Shown: positions 30,676 to 40,769 of the stretch, in pieces | Layout of the letters: each line of letters opens with the position of its first letter | Numbering within the stretch: the first letter of the stretch is position 1 | Assembly (NCBI GenBank): GCA_023954175.1 | Contig: JAMLIM010000016.1 | Span: 1-54,416 of the forward strand | Length of the DNA stretch: 54,416 bases | From: Rhizobacter sp. | GTDB taxonomy: Bacteria; Pseudomonadota; Gammaproteobacteria; Burkholderiales; Burkholderiaceae_C | Reading direction: 5' to 3' | Program-made: the position numbers and the translations under genes | Notes under the pieces: model-generated | Seen by the model: only the letters and a program-made list of their open reading frames with translations | What the model was told of the DNA's origin: nothing | The model's database searches: none

Positions 30676-33081
30676 TCAGTCGATCGGCGTGAGCTTGGCG
30701 ATGCCGAGCGCAAGCCACTTGCTGCCGTGGCGGCTGAAGCTGATCTGCGCGCGCGCATCGGCGCCGCCGCCCTCGAGCGTGACGATCACGCCCTCGCCGA
30801 ACTTGGCATGGAACACGCGTTGGCCGACGTGCAGGCCATGGTCGGGGTTCTTCGGCGTCAAGGACTGCGGCGCGTCGACCTTGCCCACGCCGACGATCGA
30901 CGCCAGCCCCGATCCGCGGGCCCAGGCCGACTGGTACTCGCGCGCGTAGCCCGAGCCGAAGCCCTGCTGGCGCGGCGTGATCCACTTCAGCGTCTCCTCG
31001 GGCAGTTCGTCGACGAAGCGGCTCTTGACGTTGTAGCGGGTCTGGCCGTGCAGCATGCGCGTCTGCGAGAAGCTCAGGTACAGGCGCCGCCGCGCACGCG
31101 TGATCGCGACGTACATCAGACGCCGCTCTTCCTCCAGCCCGTCGCGGTCGGCGGCCGAATTCTCGTGCGGGAAGAGGCCCTCCTCGAGCCCGGTGATGAA
31201 GACGCAGTCGAACTCGAGGCCCTTGGCCGAATGCACCGTCATCAGCTGGATCGCGTCGGCACCCGCCTCGGCCTGGTTGTCCCCGGCTTCGAGCGCGGCA
31301 TGCGTCAGGAAGGCGGCGAGCGGCGACATGATTTCGCCGGTCTCGGCATCGGGGGCGAGTGTCCGGCCGATCGTGCCGACGCTGCCAACCGCGCCCCCCT
31401 CCCCCGTTGCACTGATCGCCTGCTCGTCCACCGGCAGCGCAACCGCGTCCTTGCCGAAGCCTTCGAGCGTGACGAAGGCCTCCGCCGCGTTGACGAGTTC
31501 GGCCAGGTTCTCGAGCCGGTCCTGGCCGTCCTTGTCGTTGCGATAGAAGTCTGCGAGCCCGCTGGTGGCGAGCACGTGCTCGATGATCGCGCGCAGCGTG
31601 AGCCCCTGCGTCGCCTCGCGCATCGCGTCGATCAGCGCGACGAATTGGCCCACCTTGGCGCCGACCTTGCCGCCGCCCTTGCCGCCAAGCTGCCCCGCCG
31701 CCAGCATCAGGCTGCACGCGTTTGCGCGGGCCGCGTCCTGCACCTGCTCGACGGTGCGCGCGCCGATGCCGCGCGCGGGAAAGTTCACGACGCGCAGAAA
31801 GCTCGTGTCGTCGTTCGGGTTCTCGATCAGCCGCAGGTAGGCGAGGGCGTGCTTGATCTCGGCGCGCTCGAAAAAGCGCAGGCCGCCATAGACCCGGTAC
31901 GGGATGCCGGCATTGAAGAGCGCCGACTCGAGCACGCGCGACTGCGCATTGCTGCGGTAGAGCAGCGCGATCTCGGCGCGCGCCGTGCCCTCCCGGTGCA
32001 ACTGCTGCGCCTCCTCGAGGAACCATTGCGCCTCGGCGAAGTCGCTTGTCGCCTCGAACACCCGCACCGGCTCGCCGGCGCCGGCATCGGTGCGCAGGTT
32101 CTTGCCCAGGCGCCGCGTGTTGCGCGCGATCAGCGCGTTCGCGGTATCCAGGATGTGGCTGCTGCTGCGGTAGTTCTGTTCGAGCCGGATCAGACGCTCG
32201 ACGTGGAACTCGCGTTGGAAGTCGGCCATGTTGCCGACCAGCGCGCCGCGAAACGCGTAGATGCTCTGATCGTCGTCGCCGACCGCGAGCACGCTCGCCG
32301 GCGGCACACCGGCCGCGGCATTGCCGGGGCTCGCGAACATCTTCAGCCAGAGGTACTGCAGGCGGTTCGTGTCCTGGAACTCGTCGACCAGGATGTGGCG
32401 AAAACGGTGGCGGTAGTGCTCGCGCAGCGCATCGTTGTCGCGCATCAGCTCGTAGGTGCGCAGCATCAGCTCGGCGAAGTCGACGCTGCCTTCGCGCTGG
32501 CATTGATCCTCGTAGGCCTGGTAGATCTCGGCCAGGCGGCGCGTCTGCTCGTCGCGCACCGCGATGTCGCGCGGGCGCAGGCCATCGTCCTTCGACCCGG
32601 CGATGAAGGCGCTGACCTGCTTTGGCACGAAGCGCTCCTCGTCGAGGTTCATCGCCTTGATGATGCGCTTGACCGACGCCAGCTGGTCCTGCATGTCGAG
32701 GATCTGGAAGCTCTGCGGCAACGCGGCGAGCTTCCAATGCGTGCGCAGGAAGCGGTTGCACAGGCCGTGAAAGGTGCCGACCCACATGCCGCGCACGGGG
32801 ATCGGCAGCATCGCCGACAGGCGCGCGAGCATCTCCTTGGCCGCCTTGTTCGTGAACGTGACCGCCATCACGCCGCCGGGCGAGACCTGCCCGGTCGTCA
32901 GCAGCCAGGCGATGCGCGTCGTCAGCACGCGCGTCTTGCCCGAGCCCGCGCCGGCAAGGATGAGCGCCGGCTGCGCGGGCAGCGTGACGGCAGCGAGCTG
33001 TTCGGGGTTGAGCCCGCGCAACAGACCCGAGTGGCCTTGCGCCCCGCTCGCGGTCAGAACTTCATCAGAATGCAGACTCAT
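30676..33081 (-). CDS. uvrD: UvrD/PcrA-type ATP-dependent 3'-5' DNA helicase
   Basis: An 801-residue SF1A helicase. Motif Q is GLNPEQLAAVTLPAQP, motif I AGAGSGKTRVL, motif Ia VTFTNKAAKEML, motif II VDEFQDTN, motif III GDDDQSIYAFRGA, motif IV RLEQNYRSS and motif V LMTVHSAKGLEFDCVF. The C-terminal FHAKFGEGVIVTLEGGG with KLTPID is the Tudor-like PcrA/UvrD tail that binds RNA polymerase. That tail supports UvrD over Rep. Works in nucleotide excision and mismatch repair. No LexA box is visible just upstream. Confidence 0.93.
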   Translation of the reverse strand: MSLHSDEVLTASGAQGHSGLLRGLNPEQLAAVTLPAQPALILAGAGSGKTRVLTTRIAWLLTTGQVSPGGVMAVTFTNKAAKEMLARLSAMLPIPVRGMWVGTFHGLCNRFLRTHWKLAALPQSFQILDMQDQLASVKRIIKAMNLDEERFVPKQVSAFIAGSKDDGLRPRDIAVRDEQTRRLAEIYQAYEDQCQREGSVDFAELMLRTYELMRDNDALREHYRHRFRHILVDEFQDTNRLQYLWLKMFASPGNAAAGVPPASVLAVGDDDQSIYAFRGALVGNMADFQREFHVERLIRLEQNYRSSSHILDTANALIARNTRRLGKNLRTDAGAGEPVRVFEATSDFAEAQWFLEEAQQLHREGTARAEIALLYRSNAQSRVLESALFNAGIPYRVYGGLRFFERAEIKHALAYLRLIENPNDDTSFLRVVNFPARGIGARTVEQVQDAARANACSLMLAAGQLGGKGGGKVGAKVGQFVALIDAMREATQGLTLRAIIEHVLATSGLADFYRNDKDGQDRLENLAELVNAAEAFVTLEGFGKDAVALPVDEQAISATGEGGAVGSVGTIGRTLAPDAETGEIMSPLAAFLTHAALEAGDNQAEAGADAIQLMTVHSAKGLEFDCVFITGLEEGLFPHENSAADRDGLEEERRLMYVAITRARRRLYLSFSQTRMLHGQTRYNVKSRFVDELPEETLKWITPRQQGFGSGYAREYQSAWARGSGLASIVGVGKVDAPQSLTPKNPDHGLHVGQRVFHAKFGEGVIVTLEGGGADARAQISFSRHGSKWLALGIAKLTPID

Positions 33082-33103
33082 GTCCTGATTCTAGGAGTCG
33101 CCC

Positions 33104-33781
33104 TTGTCGCACCCACGCCTGCCCTGGCTGCTGGCCTTGCCGATCCTGGCGTTCGCGTCGCTCGGCTTGCGCGCGCAGGTCGTCGAGATCTGCCGCACGC
33201 CCGACACGCTGCTCGAACGCTTCATTTCCGCGGAATGCGAGGCCTGCTGGAGCAACGCGGACAGTCTGCTGGGCGCGCCGCTCGTGCTCGACTGGATCGT
33301 TCCCGGCCCGCGCGGCGAGGACGCGCCGCTGTCCGCCGCCGCGCTGCCGGAAGCGGCGCGGCGCGGCGGCGTCGTCTCCGAGATCCGCACCCGGGAGCGC
33401 TGGCACGCGCTGGCCGGGCCTGGCACCTGGGACGTCGAGATCGAGGATGGGCCGGCGTGGAACGGCTACATCGCGGCGCAGCTGCGCGTCACGCGCGAAG
33501 GCGGGCGGCGCGCCGAAGAGGTCGATATCTACATCGCGCTCGTCGAGCACCTGCGCGCCGGCGAGGAGGGCTCGCCCGTCGAGCGCATGCTGGTGCGCAG
33601 CGTGGCCGGACCGATCCCGCTCGACGCGCAGACGACCTCGGTGACGCACATGCGCGGGTTCCGGGTCCCGCAGGGGAGCCGGCCGGGCCGGCTGACGGCG
33701 TTCGGCTGGGTCGAAAGCGCCGGCGGCATCGTGCTGGCCGCCGCGCGCGTCATGCCCGAGGCCTGCATGCCGGCCAGATAA
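33104..33781 (+). CDS. Exported protein of unknown function with a CxxC motif
   Basis: About 225 residues, probably starting with TTG at 33104 behind AGGAG (33093-33097). An N-terminal signal peptide ([20 protein letters not shown]) precedes [24 protein letters not shown]. The FISAECEAC layout is reminiscent of thioredoxin-like DUF1223 proteins, which begin VVELFTSQGCSSC, but the rest is divergent and I do not assign a family. Likely periplasmic. Divergent from uvrD by 22 bp. Confidence 0.7.
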   Translation: MSHPRLPWLLALPILAFASLGLRAQVVEICRTPDTLLERFISAECEACWSNADSLLGAPLVLDWIVPGPRGEDAPLSAAALPEAARRGGVVSEIRTRERWHALAGPGTWDVEIEDGPAWNGYIAAQLRVTREGGRRAEEVDIYIALVEHLRAGEEGSPVERMLVRSVAGPIPLDAQTTSVTHMRGFRVPQGSRPGRLTAFGWVESAGGIVLAAARVMPEACMPAR

Positions 33782-33818
33782 TCGAGCGGAACCCATTCTT
33801 CCCGCGAGAAGCCACGCC

Positions 33819-34796
33819 ATGGAAATCTTCGACTACGACAACGTCCTGCTGCTGCCGCGCAAGTGCCGCGTGGAGAGCCGCAGCGAGTGCGACGCCTCGA
33901 CCGAGCTCGGTGCCCGCACGTTCAGGCTGCCGGTGGTGCCGGCCAACATGAAGACGGTGATCGACGAGCCGATCAGCGAATGGCTGGCGGCGAACGACTA
34001 CTTCTACGTCATGCACCGCTTCGACCTCGACAACGTGGCGTACGCGAAGACGATGCGCGCCAAGGGCCTGTACGTGTCGATCAGCTCGGGCGTCAAGCAG
34101 CCCGACTACGACATCGTCGACCGCCTCGCCGCCGAAGGCGTCGGCGCCGACTACATCACGATCGACATCGCGCACGGCCACGCGGAAAGCGTGCGCAAGA
34201 TGATCGAGCACATCAAGAAGAAGTTGCCCGCGAGCTTCGTCATCGCCGGCAACGTCGCAACGCCGGAAGCGGTGATCGACCTCGAGAACTGGGGGGCGGA
34301 CGCAACCAAGGTCGGCGTCGGCCCGGGCAAGGTCTGCATCACCAAGCTGAAGACGGGCTTCGGCACCGGCGGCTGGCAGCTCAGCGCGCTCAAGTGGTGC
34401 GCGCGCGTCGCGACCAAGCCGATCATCGCCGACGGCGGCATCCGCGATCACGGCGACATCGCCAAGAGCGTGCGCTTCGGCGCCGCGATGGTGATGATCG
34501 GCTCGCTGTTCGCCGGCCACGAGGAGTCCCCCGGCAAGACGGTCGAGGTCGACGGCAAGCTCTTCAAGGAGTACTACGGCTCGGCGAGCGACTTCAACAA
34601 GGGCGAGTACAAGCACGTCGAGGGCAAGCGCATCCTCGAGCCGATCAAGGGCAGGCTCGCGGACACGCTGCGCGAGATGCGCGAGGACGTGCAGAGCTCG
34701 ATCAGCTACGCGGGCGGCACGAAGCTCGCGGACATCCGCAAGGTCAATTACGTCATCCTCGGCGGCGACAATGCGGGCGAGCACCTGCTGATGTAG
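33819..34796 (+). CDS. guaC: GMP reductase
   Basis: Converts GMP to IMP with NADPH in purine salvage. A 325-residue IMPDH/GMPR TIM barrel. The active-site cysteine is in [20 protein letters not shown]; other motifs are [20 protein letters not shown] and [14 protein letters not shown]. The CBS domains of IMPDH are absent, which together with the length identifies GuaC. Cytoplasmic. Confidence 0.93.
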   Translation: MEIFDYDNVLLLPRKCRVESRSECDASTELGARTFRLPVVPANMKTVIDEPISEWLAANDYFYVMHRFDLDNVAYAKTMRAKGLYVSISSGVKQPDYDIVDRLAAEGVGADYITIDIAHGHAESVRKMIEHIKKKLPASFVIAGNVATPEAVIDLENWGADATKVGVGPGKVCITKLKTGFGTGGWQLSALKWCARVATKPIIADGGIRDHGDIAKSVRFGAAMVMIGSLFAGHEESPGKTVEVDGKLFKEYYGSASDFNKGEYKHVEGKRILEPIKGRLADTLREMREDVQSSISYAGGTKLADIRKVNYVILGGDNAGEHLLM

Positions 34797-34890
34797 CAGG
34801 CGCTGCGCGTCTGCCAAGGCCGCTCGAGTTGTTCATCAGCAAGAGCCGACGGCCGAGCGAAACCGAGTTGGCAAACCGAGGAGAGATGCC

Positions 34891-35715
34891 TTGACCAATC
34901 GAGTCCGACCGAATGCGACCTGTCGAACGCTGCTGCCGCTGGTGGTCCTGGCGTTCGCGGCGACCTCGGCGCACGCGGAACTGAGCGCCGAGGATCTCGC
35001 CAAGCTGGCGCAGAACCCGGTCGGCAACCTGATCAGCGTGCCGTTCCAGAACAACACCAACTTCAACGTCGGCCCGCAGGACGGCACGCAGAACATCCTG
35101 AACATCCAGCCGGTGATCCCGGTCTCGATCAACAGCGAGTGGAACATCATCACGCGCACGATCATCCCGGTGATCTCGATGCCCGCACTGAGCCCGACCG
35201 GGGAACGCGTGAACGGCGTCGGCGACATCCAGTTCACCGGCTTCCTGTCGCCGGCACAGCCGGGAGCATGGATCTGGGGCGTGGGTGCGGTGGCGCAATT
35301 GCCGACCAACTCCGACGCGGTGCTCGGCAACAAGAACTGGGGGCTCGGGCCCTCGGCCGTCGTGCTGCACCTCGACAAGGGCAGCCCGTGGGTCTACGGC
35401 GTGCTCGTCAACAACATCTGGTCGCTGTCGAGCGACAAGCAGGGCGGCAGCTACAACAACGGCCTGATCCAGCCCTTCCTGAACTACAACTTCCCGCAGG
35501 GCTTCTACCTGATGAGCACACCAATCGCGACCGTCGCCTGGCTGGCCGAGGGTGAGAAGTGGACCGTGCCGCTCGGCGGCGGCGTCGGCAAGATCTTCCA
35601 CCTGGGCAAGCTGCCGGTGAACACCCAGATCTCGGGCTACTACAACGTGGTGCGGCCGGACGACGCGGCGAACTGGCAACTGCGCCTGCAGGTGCAGTTC
35701 ATGTTTCCGAAGTAG
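34891..35715 (+). CDS. Putative outer-membrane beta-barrel protein
   Basis: A 274-residue exported protein that probably starts with TTG 34891 behind AGGAGAG (34879-34885). A signal peptide ends with ATSAHA. The mature part is made of alternating amphipathic strands (SVPFQNNTNFNVGP, WIWGVGAVAQLP, WQLRLQVQFMFPK) and ends with a terminal aromatic-lysine near the C-terminus, as in transport-type outer-membrane proteins. It resembles proteins often labelled transporter or neuromedin U-like. Function unknown. Convergent with a PEP-CTERM gene. Confidence 0.75.
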   Translation: MTNRVRPNATCRTLLPLVVLAFAATSAHAELSAEDLAKLAQNPVGNLISVPFQNNTNFNVGPQDGTQNILNIQPVIPVSINSEWNIITRTIIPVISMPALSPTGERVNGVGDIQFTGFLSPAQPGAWIWGVGAVAQLPTNSDAVLGNKNWGLGPSAVVLHLDKGSPWVYGVLVNNIWSLSSDKQGGSYNNGLIQPFLNYNFPQGFYLMSTPIATVAWLAEGEKWTVPLGGGVGKIFHLGKLPVNTQISGYYNVVRPDDAANWQLRLQVQFMFPK

Positions 35716-35761
35716 CGCGCTTCGGGAATCCCCCTTGCCGACGGGCATCGGCTGATGAGAT

Positions 35762-35793
35762 CGGGGCTGCGCGGCTCCCGTCGCACAGCCCCG
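35762..35793. terminator. Possible bidirectional hairpin between convergent genes
   Basis: The arms cggggctg (35762-35769) and cagccccg (35786-35793) form an 8-bp GC-rich stem with a 16-nt loop between the stop codons of the outer-membrane protein gene and the PEP-CTERM gene. No U-tract follows on either strand, so it is only a possible termination structure. Confidence 0.4.
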
Positions 35794-35814
35794 CTTGACC
35801 TCCGTGACCTCGTT

Positions 35815-36612
35815 TCAGCCGGCGCGGCGACGCTTGGCCGCGATGCCACCAACGACGAACAAGCCGGCAAGCATCAGCATGTAGGTCTCGGGTTCCGGCA
35901 CCACCGGCGTGAATTCGAAGCCGGCGTAGCGGACGTTCTGCTGCGAGTTGTTGTAGAAGCCGAACTGACCCGAATTGAACGTGTTGTCCACGACCGTCTT
36001 GTCCCACAGCGTCGTCGCCCCATCCTTGACGACGATGGTGAATTGACCCGCGACGACGTTGTAGTCGAGGTGGAAGTCATAGAGCCTGCCGTCGACCCAT
36101 CCCTTGTCGGTCGCATGGTTCGTTGCAAGCACCGTCATGTCGCCGAGGTTGTCCTCGTTCTCCCAGAACTCCGCGAGCGACAGATCGACCAGGCCGTCGC
36201 CCGTCGCCCCGGTGAACCTCTTGATCGTCATGCCTTCGGCGGCATATTGCCCCACATAGGATTGGCCGCTCTTCTTCCAGTCGAAGGCGTAGAAGTTGCT
36301 CGAGTTCTGGTAGCCGAAGACAAAGCCCATGTAGTCGTCGTCGCCGCCACTGACGACCTGCCATGTGCCGTCAATCTTGATGCTCGTCTGGTTGACGTTG
36401 TTCAAGAAGAACGACGGGTCGGCATTGACCACCTGCTTGACGGCCGTGGCGCCGGGCTCGAGCACCCAACGTCCGGCACTTTGCCCGCCGGGAAAGTCGA
36501 GCGTCAGCGCGGTCCAGGGTGTCAGATCGATCGGGTCTGCAACGGCGGCGGTAGCCGACAAGACAAGCACGATAGGTGCGGCAAAGCGGAATGAAGCTGA
36601 GCGTGAAGCCAT
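35815..36612 (-). CDS. PEP-CTERM sorting-domain protein with thrombospondin C-terminal-like domain
   Basis: A 265-residue secreted protein starting at ATG 36612 behind GGAGAGAA. It has a signal peptide (up to ATAAVA), a central domain in which FVFGYQNSSNFYAFDWKK with SGQSYVGQ is very like the thrombospondin C-terminal (L-type lectin-like) fold, and a C-terminal sorting signal: VPEPETY, a hydrophobic helix and AAKRRR. Exosortase would cleave the tail and anchor or release the protein at the surface, typically together with exopolysaccharide. No exosortase is in the window. Divergent from another PEP-CTERM gene. Confidence 0.88.
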   Translation of the reverse strand: MASRSASFRFAAPIVLVLSATAAVADPIDLTPWTALTLDFPGGQSAGRWVLEPGATAVKQVVNADPSFFLNNVNQTSIKIDGTWQVVSGGDDDYMGFVFGYQNSSNFYAFDWKKSGQSYVGQYAAEGMTIKRFTGATGDGLVDLSLAEFWENEDNLGDMTVLATNHATDKGWVDGRLYDFHLDYNVVAGQFTIVVKDGATTLWDKTVVDNTFNSGQFGFYNNSQQNVRYAGFEFTPVVPEPETYMLMLAGLFVVGGIAAKRRRAG

Positions 36613-36726
36613 GGTTCTCTCCAACATGTAGAAATCGGGCGACGAACCGGCTTCCTGCGCCTGAACTCCGCTGCTTGGCGTGACCATAGAGATCACACTG
36701 GGGTTTTATACGGCAAGGGCGAGCTT

Positions 36727-36751
36727 GCAAACCCCGCACACGGGGGGTTGC
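36727..36751 (-). promoter_or_regulatory. Interrupted palindrome upstream of PEP-CTERM gene 1
   Basis: GCAAACCCC (36727-36735), six bases, GGGGGGTTGC (36742-36751): an interrupted palindrome with one mismatch in the arms, 114 bp upstream of the 36612 start. It has the same plan as the motifs before the other two PEP-CTERM genes. A TATAAA lies between it and the gene on the minus strand. Confidence 0.55.
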
Positions 36752-36849
36752 GGTTTCACCGGCGTGCTTTCGCCGCTTGGAGTGAACGGAATCCCGAACG
36801 ACCCCGCCTTCGGCAGCATCAGAGTCGGGGAACGTCCTTGTAACGAGTC

Positions 36850-36875
36850 GCATACCCCTTATTCAGGGGGTATGC
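36850..36875 (+). promoter_or_regulatory. Perfect interrupted palindrome upstream of PEP-CTERM gene 2
   Basis: GCATACCCC (36850-36858), eight bases, GGGGTATGC (36867-36875), a perfect nine-base inverted repeat 98 bp upstream of the 36974 start. Candidate operator shared in design with the motifs at 36727 and 49738. The rest of the 361-bp divergent spacer (36613-36973) holds no gene, only a further inverted repeat. Confidence 0.6.
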
Positions 36876-36913
36876 AACGCTGGCGTGTTCCCGCATCGTA
36901 CGTCTGGGCGTTT

Positions 36914-36933
36914 GGAAACCCGGTCTGGTTTCC
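36914..36933 (+). repeat. Inverted repeat between operator-like motif and PEP-CTERM gene 2
   Basis: ggaaacc (36914-36920) and ggtttcc (36927-36933) with a six-base gap, about 40 bp before the start codon. It could be a second regulator site or an mRNA leader hairpin. Not found before the other PEP-CTERM genes. Confidence 0.45.
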
Positions 36934-36973
36934 TGCCTGGCTATCTTGCCGGACGAAATATGGGGGAAACGTT

Positions 36974-37651
36974 ATGAAATTCAACAAATTGGCCGCTTCG
37001 ATCGGCGTCGGCTTTGTGCTGATGTCGGCCTCGGCAGCCCACGCTGTCACGATGTACAGCGATCTTGCGGCCTGGCAGGTCGATGTCACGACGTTCCAGG
37101 GTACCGCGGTCCTCCCGGGTGCAGACTTTTCAACCCCGTCGTCGCTCGTTCTGAGCGGTGGCTCCATCCTCGACAACTTCAGTCCCGCGGTTGAAAAAAG
37201 GACGGTCGGATCGTCTTGGGCCACTTGGCCCGGTCAACCCGGCTCGAACGGCATGAGCGTCTACTACTCGATGGGCGCCGATTCCGTGACGATGGACTTC
37301 ACGGGCGGCATCGTGCTCCAGGCGGGCAACCCGGTTCCGGTCGATGCATTCGGCATGTTCATCGAGCCGACCGCCCTCTCGACCTATGACATCACATTGA
37401 AGCTGGCTGGCGGCCAGATGGTGACGCAGTCGGTGAACGGCAATGCCGGCGCCATGTTCTTCGGCTGGACCGGTCTGGCCGTGACCAGCTTCACCGTCAG
37501 CGCCGATCCGGGCGCCTTGGGTTTCGGCTTCGGCCAGTTCTACGAGGGCCATACGGCGCCCGTACCTGAGCCCGAGACCTACGCACTGATGCTGGCAGGC
37601 TTGGCGGCAATCGGCTTCGTTGCGCGCCGCCGCAAGGCAAACAACGTCTGA
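36974..37651 (+). CDS. PEP-CTERM sorting-domain protein
   Basis: A 225-residue exported protein: signal peptide MKFNKLAASIGVGFVLMSAS to AHA, a beta-rich body (DSVTMDFTGGIVL, VDAFGMFIEPTA, TYDITLKLAGG) and a textbook C-terminal tripartite signal VPEPETYALML, a hydrophobic segment and ARRRK. The body lacks a domain I can name; it has the look of extracellular jelly-roll PEP-CTERM proteins. Lower GC in its upstream region than in its neighbours. Followed by a strong intrinsic terminator. Confidence 0.9.
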   Translation: MKFNKLAASIGVGFVLMSASAAHAVTMYSDLAAWQVDVTTFQGTAVLPGADFSTPSSLVLSGGSILDNFSPAVEKRTVGSSWATWPGQPGSNGMSVYYSMGADSVTMDFTGGIVLQAGNPVPVDAFGMFIEPTALSTYDITLKLAGGQMVTQSVNGNAGAMFFGWTGLAVTSFTVSADPGALGFGFGQFYEGHTAPVPEPETYALMLAGLAAIGFVARRRKANNV

Positions 37652-37672
37652 CGGCTCTAGCGTCAAGCAGCA

Positions 37673-37702
37673 CGGCCCCGCTTCGGCGGGGCCGTTTCGT
37701 TT
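37673..37702 (+). terminator. Rho-independent terminator
   Basis: cggccccgc (37673-37681), tetraloop ttcg, gcggggccg (37686-37694), then a T-rich tract tttcgttt. A 9-bp GC stem with a stable tetraloop, 21 bp after the PEP-CTERM stop. Confidence 0.9.
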
Positions 37703-37727
37703 GTGACACCGCACGTTTGCGGGACGT

Positions 37728-37781
37728 CACTTGAAGCGCTTGTGGCGTTCCGTTTGCTTCTGCCGGTTCAAGTGTGACACC
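37728..37781. repeat. Inverted and direct repeats upstream of valS
   Basis: cacttgaa (37728-37735) and ttcaagtg (37767-37774) form an 8-bp inverted repeat; the 9-mer tgtgacacc occurs at 37702-37710 and again at 37773-37781. A tacaat (37782-37787) could be the valS -10 box, but no -35 at proper spacing is visible. Confidence 0.4.
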
Positions 37782-37845
37782 TACAATCGCTGCCTCTGAG
37801 AATTCCAACGCACCCACGCCATTCAGCGCCGTGGCCGCCCCTGTG

Positions 37846-40686
37846 ATGACCCTGTCTCTGTCCAAGTCCTTCGAACCTGCCGCCATCGAGGCCAAGTGGG
37901 CGCCGCTGTGGGAGGCAAGCGGTGTCTACGAGCCGACGCTGGACGCATCGAGGCCGTCGTTCTGCATCCAGCTGCCGCCGCCGAACGTGACCGGCACGCT
38001 GCACATGGGGCATGCGTTCAACCAGACGATCATGGATGCGCTGACGCGCTACCACCGCATGCGCGGCTTCAACACGCTGTGGCTGCCGGGTACCGACCAT
38101 GCGGGCATCGCGACGCAGATCGTCGTCGAGCGCCAGTTGCAGGAGAACGGCATCTCGCGCCAGGAGATGGGGCGCAAGAGCTTTCTGGCCCACGTGTGGG
38201 ACTGGAAGGCGAGTTCGGGCGCGACGATCACGCGCCAGATGCGTCGCATGGGCGCAAGCGTCGCCTGGAAGCACGAGTACTTCACGATGAGCGACGAACT
38301 CTCGCCGGTCGTGACCGAGACGTTCGTGCGCCTGTACGAAGAGGGGTTGATTTACCGCGGCAAGCGCATGGTCAACTGGGACCCGGTGCTCAAGTCCGCC
38401 GTCTCGGACCTCGAAGTGGAGAGCGAAGAGGAAGACGGCTTCCTCTGGCACATCCGCTATCCGCTGGAAGACGGCACCGGCTCCGTCGTCGTCGCGACGA
38501 CGCGTCCCGAGACCATGCTCGGCGATACCGCCGTCATGGTGCACCCCGACGACGAGCGTTACGCGTCGCTCGTCGGCAGGCAGGTGCGCCTGCCGCTGTG
38601 CGACCGCACGATCCCGCTCATCGCCGACGACTACGTCGATCGCGCCTTCGGCACCGGCGTCGTCAAGGTGACGCCGGCGCACGACCTCAACGACTTCGCG
38701 GTCGGCCAGCGTCACGACCTGCCGGTGATCGGCGTCCTGGCGCTCGACGCGACGATCAACGACAACGCGCCGGCCGCCTATCGCGGCCTCGACCGCTTCG
38801 CGGCGCGCAAGCAGGTCGTCGCCGATCTCGAGGCGCTCGGCCTCGTCGTCGAAGTCAAGAAGCACCGCCTGCCGGTGCCGCGTTGCGCACGCACCGGGCA
38901 GATCGTCGAGCCGATGCTGACCGACCAGTGGTTCGTCGCGACGACCAAGCCGGGCGCGGACGGCAAGAGCATTGCGCAAAAGGCGATCGACGCCGTCGCC
39001 AGCGGCGAAGTGAAGTTCGTTCCCGAGCAGTGGGTCAACACCTACAACCAGTGGATGACGAACATCACCGACTGGTGCATCTCGCGCCAGTTGTGGTGGG
39101 GCCATCAGATCCCGGCCTGGTACGGCACGGGTGGCGAACTCTTCGTCGGCCGCGACGAGGCCGAGGCACGCGCCAAGGCCTCGGCCGCCGGCTACGAAGG
39201 CACGCTGACCCGCGACGAGGACGTGCTCGACACCTGGTACTCGTCGGCGCTCGTGCCGTTCTCGACGCTCGGCTGGCCGGCGCAAACGAAGGAGCTCGAT
39301 CTCTTCCTGCCGTCGACCGTGCTCGTCACGGGCTTCGACATCATCTTCTTCTGGGTCGCCCGGATGATCATGATGACGACGCACTTCACCGGCAAGGTGC
39401 CGTTCCGCCACGTCTATATCCACGGCCTGGTGCGCGACGCGCAGGGCCACAAGATGAGCAAGGCGGAAGGCAACGTGCTCGATCCGGTCGATCTGATCGA
39501 TGGCATCGCACTCGCGCCATTGCTTGAGAAGCGCAGCACCGGGCTGCGCCGCCCCGAGACGGCGCCGCGCGTGCGCAAGGACACGCAGCGCGAGTTTCCC
39601 GAAGGCATTCCGGCCTTCGGCGCCGACGCGCTGCGCCTGACGTTCGCCTCGCTCGCGAGCCTGGGCCGCAACATCGCGTTCGACACCAAGCGCTGCGAGG
39701 GCTACCGCAACTTCTGCAACAAGCTCTGGAACGCGACCCGCTTCGTGCTGATGCATTGCGCCGCGGAGTCGGCTGACACGCCCGGCGCGCACGCGCCCAG
39801 CGAGCCGCTGGCCGAAGCGACGAGTCTGTCGCACGCCGACCGCTGGATCATCGGCGAACTGCAACGCGTGGAGGCGGCCGTCGAGAAGGGTTTCGCCGAA
39901 TACCGGCTCGACAACGTCGCCAATGCGATCTACGCCTTCGTCTGGGACGAGTACTGCGACTGGTACCTCGAGATCGCGAAGTCCCAGCTGCAGACCGGCG
40001 CCGCGCCCGATCTGCTGGCGACGCGCGCGACGCTGCTGCGCGTGCTCGAAGCGGTGCTGCGCCTGCTGCACCCGATCGCGCCCTTCATCTCGGCCGAGCT
40101 CTGGGAGAGCGTCGCCGTCGCCGCGGGGCGCAAGACGGCCGGCAGCGACGAATCGATCGTGACCGCCCGCTATCCCCAGGCGCAGCCCGACCGCATCGAC
40201 CCGGCGGCCGACGCCTGGATCGCGCAGTTGAAGGGCATGGTCGGCGTGTGCCGCGCACTGCGCAGCGAGATGGGGCTCTCGCCGGCCGCCCGCGTGCCGC
40301 TGTGCGTGCATGGCGAGGCCGCGTTCGTCGCCCAGGCGTCGCTGCTGCTGCAGGCGCTGGCGCGCGTGTCCGAGGTGAAGCTCTTCACCGACGAGGCCGC
40401 CTATGCGCGGGAGACGCACAACACGCCGGTCGCGATGTTCGGCACGGCGCGGCTTGCGTTGCAGGTCGAGATCGACCTTGACGCCGAGCGCGAGCGGCTG
40501 GCCAAGGAAGGCGCGCGGCTCGAAGGCGAAATTGCGAAGGCCCAGGCCAAACTCGCCAACGAGGGCTTCGTTGCGCGCGCGCCGGCCCAGGTCGTCGCGC
40601 AGGAGCGCCAGCGGGTGGCCGACTTCACGGCGCAGCTGCAACGGCTGCGCGAACAGGCCGATCGCCTCGGCAAGCCACCGGCCTGA
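37846..40686 (+). CDS. valS: Valyl-tRNA synthetase
   Basis: A 946-residue class I aminoacyl-tRNA synthetase that charges tRNA-Val and edits threonine. HIGH motif TLHMGHA near residue 50, editing (CP1) domain with [18 protein letters not shown] in [13 protein letters not shown] (the family usually has KMSKS), an anticodon-binding domain and the C-terminal coiled-coil arm ([20 protein letters not shown]). ATG 37846 is preferred; an upstream GTG at 37774 would lie within the repeat region. Cytoplasmic, essential. Confidence 0.96.
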   Translation: MTLSLSKSFEPAAIEAKWAPLWEASGVYEPTLDASRPSFCIQLPPPNVTGTLHMGHAFNQTIMDALTRYHRMRGFNTLWLPGTDHAGIATQIVVERQLQENGISRQEMGRKSFLAHVWDWKASSGATITRQMRRMGASVAWKHEYFTMSDELSPVVTETFVRLYEEGLIYRGKRMVNWDPVLKSAVSDLEVESEEEDGFLWHIRYPLEDGTGSVVVATTRPETMLGDTAVMVHPDDERYASLVGRQVRLPLCDRTIPLIADDYVDRAFGTGVVKVTPAHDLNDFAVGQRHDLPVIGVLALDATINDNAPAAYRGLDRFAARKQVVADLEALGLVVEVKKHRLPVPRCARTGQIVEPMLTDQWFVATTKPGADGKSIAQKAIDAVASGEVKFVPEQWVNTYNQWMTNITDWCISRQLWWGHQIPAWYGTGGELFVGRDEAEARAKASAAGYEGTLTRDEDVLDTWYSSALVPFSTLGWPAQTKELDLFLPSTVLVTGFDIIFFWVARMIMMTTHFTGKVPFRHVYIHGLVRDAQGHKMSKAEGNVLDPVDLIDGIALAPLLEKRSTGLRRPETAPRVRKDTQREFPEGIPAFGADALRLTFASLASLGRNIAFDTKRCEGYRNFCNKLWNATRFVLMHCAAESADTPGAHAPSEPLAEATSLSHADRWIIGELQRVEAAVEKGFAEYRLDNVANAIYAFVWDEYCDWYLEIAKSQLQTGAAPDLLATRATLLRVLEAVLRLLHPIAPFISAELWESVAVAAGRKTAGSDESIVTARYPQAQPDRIDPAADAWIAQLKGMVGVCRALRSEMGLSPAARVPLCVHGEAAFVAQASLLLQALARVSEVKLFTDEAAYARETHNTPVAMFGTARLALQVEIDLDAERERLAKEGARLEGEIAKAQAKLANEGFVARAPAQVVAQERQRVADFTAQLQRLREQADRLGKPPA

Positions 40687-40769
40687 GGCCGGGGGGCGGG
40701 GCCGGTCCCGGCGCGCACCGGGCTGCGCACGACGCCTCGCGACGCCCGGCGACGCTGCGCCCTGCCAAG

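Noticed and set aside
36876-36973. Sigma54 promoter (GG-N10-GC) before PEP-CTERM gene 2
   Set aside because: Candidate GG and GC pairs have spacings of 7, 9 or 11, none has 10.
37700-37845. Riboswitch or T-box before valS
   Set aside because: T-box leaders are rare in Betaproteobacteria and no specifier or antiterminator structure is visible; only simple repeats are present.
37768-40641. A long leftward open frame antisense to valS
   Set aside because: Antisense shadow of a synthetase with all expected motifs.
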